NCBI GenBank assembly: GCA_030549495.1
Contig: JAUIRK010000708.1
Coordinates: 499,001-563,000 of the forward strand
Reading direction: 5' to 3'
DNA: 64,000 bases
From: Nectonema munidae
Taxonomy: Eukaryota; Nematomorpha; Nectonematoida; Nectonematidae
In this document: positions 49,908 to 59,736 of the stretch, in pieces
How positions within the stretch are numbered: position 1 is the first letter of the stretch
Layout: each line of letters starts with the position of its first letter
Notes under the pieces: model-generated
What the model was told of the DNA's origin: nothing
The model's database searches: none
What the model saw: only the letters and a program-made list of their open reading frames with translations
Position numbers and translations under genes: made by a program

Positions 49908-50068
49908 GTGAGTGTTAGGCCAAGGAAAAGATACCGTACAGGGTGTTTTCATCGAAAAGGCACAATTGCGCGACTTGTATCGAACCATGAAGAAAGGAGG
50001 CTGGATACGGGATCCAACCCAAACCCTTCAGTTATCAAAGCCAGCAGCTAACCAACCTTACTCACGCT
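49908..50068 (-). mobile_element. tRNA-derived SINE, family A, second copy
   Basis: On the minus strand GCGTGAGTAAGGTTGGTTAG starts the box A region. GGGTTGGATCCCG occupies the box B position. The body TTTCTTCATGGTTCGATACA and TCGATGAAAACACCCTGTAC matches the copy at 30259-30430. Confidence 0.8.
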
Positions 50069-50091
50069 TCTGATTCCGTTTATAATTTTAC

Positions 50092-50219
50092 CTCAGGGTC
50101 TGCGCACCCTATTTATTTTGGAGGCTTGAGCCACCCCTCCCCCTTCATTTTTGACCTGAGCCCCCCTCCCCCCCCCCCCCACCCTCTTATTTTTGACCTT
50201 CGGCAATATCTTTTAAGTC
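50092..50219. repeat. C-rich low-complexity repeat
   Basis: Two variants of a block CCACCCCTCCCCCTTCATTTTTGACC-like occur back to back, with a run of about 17 C around 50168-50180. It stands out from the AT-rich surroundings and has the look of the C-rich dispersed repeats elsewhere in the window. Confidence 0.5.
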
Positions 50220-50575
50220 TTACATATTCCTTCTCATCTCCATTGTGTTGTAACTCTTTTCCAAAGTTTCTTTGAGCTCATTGATAAATTTTTTGAGTGG
50301 TCTTCCTCTTCTTCTTTCCATCATTCCGTAGGAACAAAGGCTTTTTATTCTATCTTTTCTATCAATATGGCCAGCAAATGTTAGCTGCCTTCTGTATATT
50401 ATATTCAAGAGTTCTCTTTTGGTTTCAACTCTCCTTAGTATTTCTTCATTTGTAATTTTTTGGGTCTAAGCTACCCTTATTAACCTTCTCCATATTTTCA
50501 TTTCAAACGCTTCCAACTTTTTTTGATAGTTTTTGCTTATATTCCTTGTTTCGCATCCATTTTTGAGTGTAGAAA
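50220..50575 (-). mobile_element. LINE ORF2 C-terminal fragment (dead, different from the neighbour)
   Basis: Minus strand reads NGCETRNISKNYQKKLEAFE, KIWRRLIRVA, a stop where a Trp is usual, then TNEEILRRVETKRELL, YRRQLTFAGHIDRKDR and ERRRGRPLKKFINEL. This is the classic post-RT tail of animal LINEs. Only one in-frame stop is seen over about 115 codons, so the fragment is not very old. It abuts the plus-strand LINE at about 50590. Confidence 0.8.
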
Positions 50576-50745
50576 CCTGCTTTTGGAATAACCGAACAGC
50601 CATTGAGGCGGAAGATAAATGTGCACTGCTTGCTGATTATTACGAAGATGTGTATAGGACAAATCCAGGTCCGAAAAATTTTAATTCTGAAATTGAGTTT
50701 TTTAGGCGTTTACTTGCGACGAACGACACTAACTTCATCCTAGAG

Positions 50746-53259
50746 CAGGGGTTCCCAACCAGGGGTGCTCGCACCCCTAGGGGTGCGAAGCTACCCTTGA
50801 AGGGGTGCGAAGCTCAACTAAAATTTTAATTATAAAAAACTGTTTTTATTAATTTTAATTAAAAATTTCTTTTAATTTATTTTAGTGCTTTCTTGTCTTA
50901 GTTTTAAAAATGTAAAAAAATAGTTTTTTTCCGAAAATTTGAATTGTTTTATTACTTAGTTGATCTGAAATACATAAAAATAATTTTTTTTGTTTTTTAT
51001 TTATTTTTTGTTTTTTAGTATTTTTTATTTTTTTACAAGGATTGTGTAAATTACTATGTCTGCACTCATACTTTTTCTTTATTAACAAAAAATTTTAAAC
51101 GTTTTTAAGTTTTTTAATTTTTATATATTATTGTTTTAGATTTTTTCAGCTTGTTTTAATTAAGTTTTCAATTTTTTTTACAAACTCAGCCTAATATAAA
51201 GTATTGACTCATGTCAAAAGTTAGAAAATGGAAAGACGAATATGTTTGTTTTGGCTTTACTTGCAATGAGAACTTAAGTTCACAAAGACCTCAATGCATT
51301 GTCTGCCAAGCTATTTTTTCTAATGCAAATTTAAAGCCATCTAAACTTAAAGAACATTTTATTAATAAACATGGTGGAGCTAATGTTGTTGGACAAGATG
51401 AAAAATCTCTACAGGTTAAAAGAGCTCGTTTTGACTCGAGAGTGACTTTGCCCAAGTTGGGCTTTGTTATTGTTGAAAAACCCTTACTTCTTGCTTCTTA
51501 TAAAGTTGCTTTTAGAATAGCAAAATCTAAAAAACCTCATACTATAGCTGAAGAGCTTGTTAAACCTTGTGCTTTAGAGATGGTTGAAGTTATACTTGGC
51601 AAAGATGCAAAAAACAAACTTAGTTCAGTTTCCTTGTCAAATAATGTTATTCAGAGTCGAATTTTAGATTTAAGTGAAAATGTTTTGCAGCAACTCATAT
51701 TACAGATTAAATCTAGCTCATTGAAAATTTCCCTTCAGTTAGATGAGACTACAGACGTTTCTAATTGTAGTCAACTTATTGCTCTTGTAAGGTATGTTCA
51801 TGAAGAATGTGTTAAAGAAAATTTTCTTTTTTGTGAGCAATTAATATCAACAACTCGAGCAAAAGATGTTTTTCAGCTGGTAAAAAACTTTTTCGAGAAA
51901 CATAATTTAAATCTTCAAATAATTGGATCTGTTTGCACCGACGGTGCACCTTCTATGCTTGGTAATAAATCTGGATTTATAACTTTAATGAAAAAAGAGA
52001 TTCCTCATTTGCAAGGTACTCATTGTCTTCTCCATCGCCATGCTTTAGCATCAAAAACACTACCCGCAGTTTTAAAAACAGTTTTAGATAAAACTGTGAA
52101 AGTGATTAACTGGATACGAGGTCGTGCAACAAATCATCGCCTCTTTCGAATGCTTTGTGAAGAATTTGAAAGTGAACATTCAGTTTTATTATATCATACA
52201 GAGGTTCGATGGCTCTCACGTGGAAAAATTTTAACTCGATTTTTTGAACTAAGAAAGGAAATTAAATTATTTTTACATGAATCACAAAGCAAACTTTTTG
52301 AAGAATTAAACTCGCAAGAGTTTGATCAAATGCTTGCATATTTGGCGGATATTTTTGCCAGAATGAACGATTTAAGTTTGTCACTTCAAGGCAGAAATAT
52401 TAACATTTTAAAATGTTATGAAAAGCTAAATGCGTTCAAAGAAAAACTGCAATTATGGTGTCAACGCGTAAAAAGTGCTAATTTTTCTAACTTTCCTTTT
52501 CTTGAAGAGCTTCTTAATGAAAATGAAACATCAAGTTTGCTTTCTAATGTTAACAAAGAAATTGTGACACACCTTGAAACATTGTCTTTGTCATTTGATA
52601 AATATTTTGAACAGGGCAAGCTTGATAATTATGATGAATGGATTATAAATCCATACTCTTTTGACTTGGAAAAAATGTTAGATAATTCAGAACTTAAAGA
52701 AGATCTTATAGAATTGCGCTCAAATCGAACAATAAAATTAGAGTTTGAAAAAACAACATTAGAAACATTTTGGTGTTTAACCAGAAAGTTCTTTCCAAAA
52801 CTTTCTGAAAAAGCTCTTGATGTGCTGATACCATTTGCAACAACTTACTTATGCGAAACAGGATTTAGCGCTCTTCTTCATTTAAAAACAAAATCCAGAA
52901 ACCGTTTGAATCCACAAGCTGATTTACGTCTTGCTATCAGTGATATATGCCCTAATTTTGAAGAGTTGGTAAATAAAAAGCAACAACAAAAAAGTCATTA
53001 ATTTTAAAAAGAAATTTTTATTTTCACTCATTTAAAAATAAAATTTTTTGAAAAGTAAACTTTTTTTAACATATGCATTTTTGATTTCTTTTTTTCTAAT
53101 TCAAAGTAAACAGTACTTCTTTTTATTTCAATTGAACACGTTTTAATTTAATGAGATCATAAATATGGGGTCCTATATTATAATAAAATTTTTTGGGGGT
53201 GCGATATCATAGTTGAAATTTTTTAGGGGTGCAAAGTTAAAAAAGGTTGGGAAACACTG
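50746..53259 (+). mobile_element. hAT transposon, apparently complete (Buster-like)
   Basis: Ends CAGGGGTTCCCAACC and GGTTGGGAAACACTG form terminal inverted repeats. The 8-bp duplication TCCTAGAG is perfect (50738-50745 and 53260-53267). GGGGTGCGAAG/GGGGTGCAAAG subterminal repeats lie at both ends. The 2.5 kb element carries one uninterrupted transposase gene and looks young. Confidence 0.93.
51211..53001 (+). CDS. hAT transposase, ZBED5/Buster-like, full length
   Basis: 596 codons from an ATG, no break. This would excise and reinsert the element. An N-terminal BED zinc finger is at residues about 10-55 (CIVCQAIFSN...LKEHFINKHG). The RNase H-like DDE domain shows LQLDETTDVSNCSQLIALVR (first Asp), VCTDGAPSMLGNKSGF (second Asp), HCLLHRHALASK, and EVRWLSRGKILTRFFEL in the insertion domain. 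The C-terminal hATC dimerisation block is PFATTYLCETGFSALLHLKT then KSRNRLNPQADLRLAISD. The length is normal for ZBED5-like transposases. The related copies at 22966-24627 and 56076-57850 are broken. Whether it is still active cannot be seen from sequence. Confidence 0.92.
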   Translation: MSKVRKWKDEYVCFGFTCNENLSSQRPQCIVCQAIFSNANLKPSKLKEHFINKHGGANVVGQDEKSLQVKRARFDSRVTLPKLGFVIVEKPLLLASYKVAFRIAKSKKPHTIAEELVKPCALEMVEVILGKDAKNKLSSVSLSNNVIQSRILDLSENVLQQLILQIKSSSLKISLQLDETTDVSNCSQLIALVRYVHEECVKENFLFCEQLISTTRAKDVFQLVKNFFEKHNLNLQIIGSVCTDGAPSMLGNKSGFITLMKKEIPHLQGTHCLLHRHALASKTLPAVLKTVLDKTVKVINWIRGRATNHRLFRMLCEEFESEHSVLLYHTEVRWLSRGKILTRFFELRKEIKLFLHESQSKLFEELNSQEFDQMLAYLADIFARMNDLSLSLQGRNINILKCYEKLNAFKEKLQLWCQRVKSANFSNFPFLEELLNENETSSLLSNVNKEIVTHLETLSLSFDKYFEQGKLDNYDEWIINPYSFDLEKMLDNSELKEDLIELRSNRTIKLEFEKTTLETFWCLTRKFFPKLSEKALDVLIPFATTYLCETGFSALLHLKTKSRNRLNPQADLRLAISDICPNFEELVNKKQQQKSH

Positions 53260-53267
53260 TCCTAGAG

Positions 53268-54635
53268 GATCTGGTTCAAATCATTAAAAAGCTTAAAGCT
53301 AGGAAAGCGGCGGGATGGGATGAAGTTAGTAATCTATTCATCAAGAATCTTCCCCATAGGTTTAGGGACGTCTTGCTGGCAATATATAACTCTTTTATAA
53401 AAGATGGGTTTTACCCAGACTGCTATAAAAGGGCTATACTTATTTGTGTGCCAAAGGCTGGCAAGAAGAGCGGCAAACCCAGTGACCTACGGCCTATCAG
53501 TCTTCTCCCTTGCCTGAGCAAAGTGTATGACAAATTAATTTTTGGAGTACTCGATGCTTGGTGCAAGGAGCATGCAATTATCCCAAAAGAACAGTTTGGA
53601 TTCCAAAAAGGTTTGTCAACAAATCATGCTCTGTTTACCTTGCATCATGATGTTGCAAAAAGCTTAAATGATGGCCTCTACGTAGGGATGATATCTTACG
53701 ACCTGGAGAAGGCTTTTGATACGGTCTGGCATGAGGGTTTGCTGTTCAAACTAAGTAGCATGTTTGTGCCATCATGTATCTTCAAGGTAGTTCACAGTTT
53801 CCTTTCTCGACGCTCATGCCATATCAGAATAAATAACAAATTTTCAAGGAGAATAAGCCTAGGCCGCGGTGTCCCCCAAGGTTCACCTCCTCTTCTGTTC
53901 AACTTCTACATATCTGATATTAGGGACTCTTTCAATAAGTCAATCTATGCTAGGATAATCAGTTTCGCAGACGACATATGTGTATATTACTCCGCTAAGC
54001 GTGTTCCGCGTATCTGCAAACACCTTACGGACGTAAATACCATATTAGGGGGGTATTTCACTGGATGGAACCTTAATGTGAATTACTCTAAATGCAAGTT
54101 CATCATCTTTGGCGCTAATTGTCCCAAAAATAACCCGCCAACTATAGGGAATATTCCTCAAGTTCGCCACCTAAAATATCTAGGAATCAATTGGGATGCA
54201 GGATTTAGTTTTCATCGTGAAGCTCACGAAAAGATAAAAAAGGCGAAGAAGGATCTAGCGCTATATGGATGTCTTAAAGACCTTGGGGTCAATTCCACGG
54301 TGGTAGGCAAGGTCATTAAAATCCTAACAATGCCGAAATTGACTTATGGAAATTCCATTTTGGGATGCCTTCCCTCAACTTGGACCAACAAAATAGATGA
54401 CCTCGTGTATAAACTTTTTAGGACTGTTTATGGCAACCCTTTCACTATTGCTCATAGCCGGACCTCCTTTTCTTGGTTCCAGAAAAGGTTGGAGAAATTA
54501 AATAAAAAGTTTATAGAAAAATTAAGAACACACAAGCATTGCCCACAATTATGCCAAGCTTGGGAGCTCACGCAAACCCAGGCTGAAGCGTTATTAGGGG
54601 TATATGCTAAAAAAAAAAGAGAAAAATTATCCTAG
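53268..54635 (+). CDS. LINE reverse transcriptase (Jockey-like), C-terminal two thirds of ORF2
   Basis: This enzyme would copy LINE RNA into DNA at a nick. RT blocks are visible in order: KAAGWDEVSN; DLRPISLLPCLSKVYDKL; EQFGFQKGLSTNHAL; ISYDLEKAFDTVWHEGL with the first catalytic Asp; GVPQGSPPLLFNFYISDI; and SFADDICVYYS with the catalytic Asp pair. HLKYLGINWD and the thumb region follow. The frame is open for about 456 codons to TAG. The residues before it (EFFRRLLATNDTNFILE, up to 50745) are on the other side of the hAT. One oddity: SPPLLFNFYISD replaces the usual SPxLFNxYxxD, suggesting a one-residue change. The LINE is disrupted and lacks its 5' end, so it is not mobile. Confidence 0.88.
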   Translation, partial: DLVQIIKKLKARKAAGWDEVSNLFIKNLPHRFRDVLLAIYNSFIKDGFYPDCYKRAILICVPKAGKKSGKPSDLRPISLLPCLSKVYDKLIFGVLDAWCKEHAIIPKEQFGFQKGLSTNHALFTLHHDVAKSLNDGLYVGMISYDLEKAFDTVWHEGLLFKLSSMFVPSCIFKVVHSFLSRRSCHIRINNKFSRRISLGRGVPQGSPPLLFNFYISDIRDSFNKSIYARIISFADDICVYYSAKRVPRICKHLTDVNTILGGYFTGWNLNVNYSKCKFIIFGANCPKNNPPTIGNIPQVRHLKYLGINWDAGFSFHREAHEKIKKAKKDLALYGCLKDLGVNSTVVGKVIKILTMPKLTYGNSILGCLPSTWTNKIDDLVYKLFRTVYGNPFTIAHSRTSFSWFQKRLEKLNKKFIEKLRTHKHCPQLCQAWELTQTQAEALLGVYAKKKREKLS

Positions 54636-55458
54636 GTGACTTATACAATAGCTCCCAAGCAATAGGGAATTCTGCGTTCTGCGATATAGTTCTGTTTTTT
54701 TCTGAGTTCTAGATCCGCCTACTTAAATTTAGGATTGGCACAAGGTATAAGTCCCAAAACAGATTCATGGTACGAGCTAGGTTATCGGTAATCTGGCCTC
54801 TGCAGGAGTCTGTTTGTAGGACCGATTATATATTCCTATTGTAAAATATATATCCTAGGGAAAACACATATACTCATATCATGTATATATGGGATGGAGT
54901 CAAATTCCAGGGGTAGATTGTTCCTAAACTAGCATGCCTTAAATTATGTATATCTTTCTTAACCCTATAACATGTATCAAATATTATTTATTAATAATAT
55001 ATAAGATATTGCATGCCTTCAAACGCTTCTATTTTTGTAGCATAACCTTTTATAATCATATTCTTTTATTTAGGAGCAAGATACATTCCATCGTGCCGGT
55101 TTTTTACCCTGGTTTTCTTCCTCCGAATAATTCAAAGGTTTTTACAGTTAGGTAGTGCTCTGACGACCCGATTCTACGTGGTTAGTAATCAAGCTATCAC
55201 TAGACAATAAGTTTGTTTCCCAAATTGGGAGCGTTCGCGTTAGGATTGTATCGTTCTCTCAGTTGTATTTATATATTGTCACATAAATTCTTGTAAAATA
55301 CTATATATAATAGAGCTATTCTTTTGTAACAAGGGCCGATTGGTGTTTAGTGGGATGGAAAGTCCAGTTAGACTTGGACTCAGCATTCCGGACGGGCCAC
55401 GATATCCGAAAGGATGGGTGCGAACGTCACAAAACAACTTAATTAATTAATTAATTCT

Positions 55459-56075
55459 TTCCGAGTTGTGCGAGAAGATATTTTCAAAAAACCAAAATTT
55501 TGAATTTTATGAAAATTTTGATCAAAAATTATTTTTAATATTTTTTCCTGAACTTCTGAAATAACAATATTTTTTATAGAACACGATAAAATGATTACTA
55601 CTTATATTGATTTTTGATGTGTGCAAAAAGGCGATAAGTTTTTTCTTTTTTATGTGTTTATGCCAACAGTTCAATTCATAAATGTGTATCATGATATTAT
55701 TATTATTATTGTGCAAATTGGAGTGTTAATAACCCGTCTTCTTCTCTCCTCTATATAAAAAGTCTTAGCGTGTTGTGCTTGAGATGTTGCATACAAGAAT
55801 TTTATTATTATTATTATCTTAGTTTTCATTTCATTCCATTTTTTCATCTGCGTGATTATTCGTCTGCCACACTGAAAAATTTTTCGTCTGTTCTGCTTCA
55901 TTTGCATAAAGAATTTTTTCTCTCCCTTTCTCCAGTAAAATTATCTCTTTTTATTTTTTCAACATTTTTAATCAGAAACGTTAATTTGCAAATTTTATCA
56001 AATTTACCATTCATAAAAATAAAACGAAAATCTTTTATTTCCAGACAAAATATATAAAATAAAATTACGTAAAAA
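55459..56075. other. no gene recognised
   Basis: AT-rich with (ATT)n-type runs near 55692-55711 and 55800-55818. It may contain the 5' part of the decayed hAT that follows. Confidence 0.4.
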
Positions 56076-57850
56076 ATGTCAGCAAAAAGAAAATAGAATG
56101 AGAGTTATGTTAAATTCAGATTTACCCTCACAACCGATAAAGAAGGACTTGATCAACCACAATGTGTACTTTGCAATGTAGTGTTTTCCAACTCCAATTT
56201 GAAGCCATCAAAACTCAAAGAACACTTTCAAAATCAACATGGAGATGTAAAAACAGGGCAAACTGCTGAAGGTTTGAAAGCTAAAAGAAAGAAATTTGAT
56301 CAAGTAGGCAAAACAATTTCTTTTGGATTTCTAAAAACCGAAGCCAATATTGAAAGTCTCATATTTCGTTGCTTACCAAGTTGCCGAATGCAAAAACCGC
56401 ACACAATTGCTGAGAATTTAATAAAACCGTGTTCCATAGAAATTTCCTCAAATCCTCATTGGAAAGGAACCCGTCAAAAGTTTCAAAAAGTATCCCTTTC
56501 AAATGATACCATTCACGATATAATTTATGATATAAGTGAAGATATTTTAGATCAAATAGTGACAGACATAAATGATAGCCCGCTCAAAGTAAGTATACAG
56601 CTTGATGAGTCTACTGATCTTTATAATTATAGCTAGCTACTCGTCATGGTAAGATACATCAAAGAGAGCAAAATTAAAGAAAATTTTCTGTTTTGTGAAG
56701 CACTGAAAAAACAACAAAGCCTAAAGATATTCATGAGATGGTCAAAAGGTTTTTCAACAAACAAAATATTCCATTTGAAAAAATCGGTTCAATTGCACAG
56801 ATGGTGCACTCGTGATGCTGGGTAACAAATCTGGATTTGGAGAGTTAATGAAAAAAGATGTTCTGGATTTGAAGATCACCCATTGTTTTTTACATCGATA
56901 TTCACTAGCAACTATGTCTTTGCCTTCCAGTCTGAAACAAACACTAATACTTGTGTCAAAATTGTCAATTATATACGTACTCGTACCCTAAATGATCGAT
57001 TGTTTCAAGCATTATGTGAGGAAATGGGTCAACAACACACTTCACTTCTCTACCACACAGAGGTTAGATGGCTTTTTAGGGGTTTGGCTTTAATCGGAGT
57101 TTTCGAATTGAAAAATGAGTTAAATCTTTTTTTGCAAGATCAATCACATGAACTTCAAGGCGTCTTTGAAGACAATGACTTCATAATAAAGTTGGTTGCA
57201 GATATTTTCTCATCCTTGAATGAAGTTAATTTTGTTTTGCAGGGTAAAGGTGTCACAATAATAGCCAAGCCAAAAATAAACTCATTCAGAGAACAATTTC
57301 ATTTATTATGGGTTTGTAGAATTGATGAAGGAAATTTTACAAATTTTTCTTGTTTGGCAAAATCTCTCAATAATAATAATATTTCATTGGAAAGCGAATT
57401 AGTTCAAAGTTTCAAAAATCATTTGAATATGCTGTCTGATTCTTTTTTCCACAACTACTTTTCCACAGGTTACTACAAAAAGATGAAGTTTGGATTTTGA
57501 ATCCATATTTACCAAATTTCGACTCTGTCGATGATGAAAATCATTTTAAGGATCAACTCATTGAACTGAGAAATTATCAAGAATCTGAAGTCCTTTTTAA
57601 AAGTTTGTCTCTCGAGGAGTTTTGGCATACCAATTATCCTATCATCATTCATTATCAAAAAAAGCTCGAAGTTCTTTTGCCATTTTCCACAACATATTTG
57701 TGTGAGCAAGGTTTTTCCACTTTGGTACAAATCAAAACAAAAGCAAGAAATCCTCTTAATGTTGCAAGTGATATTCGCATCGCTTTGAGTCCAAATTTGC
57801 CGAGATTTGATCCACTCATTAATAAAAAGCAACAACAGAACAGTCATTGA
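56076..57850 (+). pseudogene. hAT transposase relative (broken)
   Basis: A diverged relative of 51211-53001. BED finger: QCVLCNVVFSNSNLKPSKLK followed by EHFQNQH. DDE domain: VSIQLDESTDLYNYS (a stop follows), GTDGAL-like remnant and LGNKSGFGELM near 56820, HTEVRWLFRGLALIGVFELK. C-terminal block: PFSTTYLCEQGFSTLVQIKT then KARNPLNVASDIRIALS, ending NKKQQQNSH like the intact copy. An early stop, at least three frame changes and a damaged second Asp region show it is dead. Ends of the element were not found with certainty; TTTAACAACCTTTTTTCAGC (complement near 57964-57983) may be one. Confidence 0.82.
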
Positions 57851-58374
57851 TTTTAAAAATTTGAATTTTTTAAAAAAAAAATGTTTTTTGTTGAATAAAT
57901 TGTTAAAAAAAATTTGTTGGAGTGGTGCGGGGGAAAATTTTTTTTTTTAAAATCGGTGCTAGCTGAAAAAAGGTTGTTAAACTAAGCTTCTTAAAGAAAG
58001 GCCTTCTGATTTTAATGGCGGCTAGGGTTAAAAAGTGCAGCAAGGTTTTAATAAGATGTCTGCCTTTTAAAATTAATGATTATTTTTAAAAGAATGTTTT
58101 TTGAACTTAAGCGATATTTTAACGTTTTAAAGCTAAAACCTACTTTTTTTGATATCAAATATTTTTTTGCAAAAATCATCTGCAAAATATGCCGTCAATT
58201 AATCTTCAAAGATTAATATTATCATTGCAAAGATGCAATGCTTTGATTGTACTGGCATTTTCCATTTTTCCTGTCAAAGTTTATCCAGTCAGCAGGGCTG
58301 ATTATTTTTATTCAAATAATAGTTTAGATTATTATTGCTTAGTGTGTAATTTTTCTAATATGTATAAAGTATAC

Positions 58375-58462
58375 ACTGTAAAAAGTGCGTTTAGAGCTTA
58401 AACATGTTTTAACGTGTTTACACGTTTGTTCTCTAAACACCATGCACTTTTTAGTGTTTATG
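58375..58462. repeat. long imperfect hairpin (possible MITE)
   Basis: CACTGTAAAAAGTGCGTTTAGAGC at the left is matched in reverse by CTCTAAACACCATGCACTTTTTAGTG at the right, separated by about 35 bp with further ACACGTTT/AAACATGT pairing. It is probably a small hAT-like MITE; no target duplication was confirmed. Confidence 0.55.
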
Positions 58463-59063
58463 AGTCTTCTTTCTCACATGATTAGACGTCATGTGTTTAG
58501 GCTTCACAATATATATATATAAAACTATTCTCCATTCTTGGAAATAAAACTGTCTATACATCTGAGAAACGAGATACATATATATGTTTAAAAGCAAGAC
58601 TCATATATAGTTTATATGCATAAGAAACGAGAGGCTCCTTGCAAACATCAGTGATGGATAGATCACATATACACTATAAAGCCATTATATGACAAGTGTA
58701 TGATTTAGCACTGCTATCGGATCTCACATCTGTTTTCATTGTATACTAATTTGCTCTATGTTTTCATCTGTACAGATTTCCTTTTTTTACTTGCTTCTTC
58801 TTCTTGTGTAGCCTTATTATCACGTTTTTGCCTCGGAGTCCCTGTCTTATTTTACTTGCTATCCTCATTTATTTGCGAGTCAAAGTTCTCCTTTACACTT
58901 GTTAAATTTTTTTGTTTCCACTCACCTACTTTTAGCAACAGAATTTTTCTCACAATTGTTTTCCCTATACTCCACCACTCTACGTGTGAAGGTATTTTTA
59001 TTTTTATAATTTTTTAGCCATTAGTATAAATCCACAGGTTTTATGTTCTTTGAATTTATATTT
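58463..59063. other. no gene recognised
   Basis: AT-rich; a frame at 58739-59017 is pyrimidine-rich and Leu/Phe-rich by composition and is not supported as a gene. Confidence 0.4.
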
Positions 59064-59200
59064 GAGGGCGTGGGTAATCGGTTAGCGCGCTGAATCTCAA
59101 ACCCAAAATGTTGGTTACTAATCTCTTACTACTAGATCTTTTTAGTTATTATTTTTACTTTTTAATCTTTATTAAAACTCTTTTTTTACATTTAAAAATG
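59064..59200 (+). mobile_element. tRNA-derived SINE, degraded
   Basis: GGGTAATCGGTTAGCGCGCT has box A form. About 40 bp later TTGGTTACTAATCTC stands at the box B position but is degenerate. A T-rich body follows. It differs from family A in sequence. Confidence 0.55.
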
Positions 59201-59736
59201 ATGTAATATTAAATTTTCAAAATTTTATTTATCCATTTTTACAATATGTACAGTTTACAACTTTTTCTATAAGAGTGTTTTTTACAGCAAGCTTAAACGT
59301 TCCATTAGATCAACACCACTCTTTATCTTGTAAAAGTTAATAAGATCTGGTATTTTTTCTTATGCGAAAACAAAAGAGAAGAAGATGCTTATAAAATACA
59401 CAGGGTTTTTTTACTTTGGAGAGTGGGAAAACAATTAGTTAGAAAAGATGATAATGCTACCCATTTACGACCATTGTTTCTTTATGGGAACTTTTAAAGT
59501 TTTGCCATCGTTGCTTTTTATAAAAACTTCTACTATAATTCTTCTGCTTCCCATCAGATATCCTCTGATACTTCTGGTCTTGAATGGGTATCCAAAACTT
59601 TCTCTTTTAGAAAAAGTCTGAAATTATATTATTTTTAAGATAAATAAATTGAAATTGGGAAATTTTTTAATATTGTTTTTGAGTTTTTTAATTGTCTAAC
59701 TAAAAAAAAGTATTATTTATTTAGAAAAACTTAGTA

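Larger units (their letters stand above)
50590..55458 (+). mobile_element. 5'-truncated LINE split by a hAT insertion
   Basis: A non-LTR retrotransposon with the 5' part of ORF2 (endonuclease) missing. Coding parts are 50590-50745 and 53268-54635; the hAT at 50746-53259 lies between. The 3' untranslated region of about 800 bp ends in a (TTAA)n tract at 55439-55456, probably the LINE's short-repeat 3' tail. Taken across the hAT duplication, the reading frame on the two sides is the same. Confidence 0.85.
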
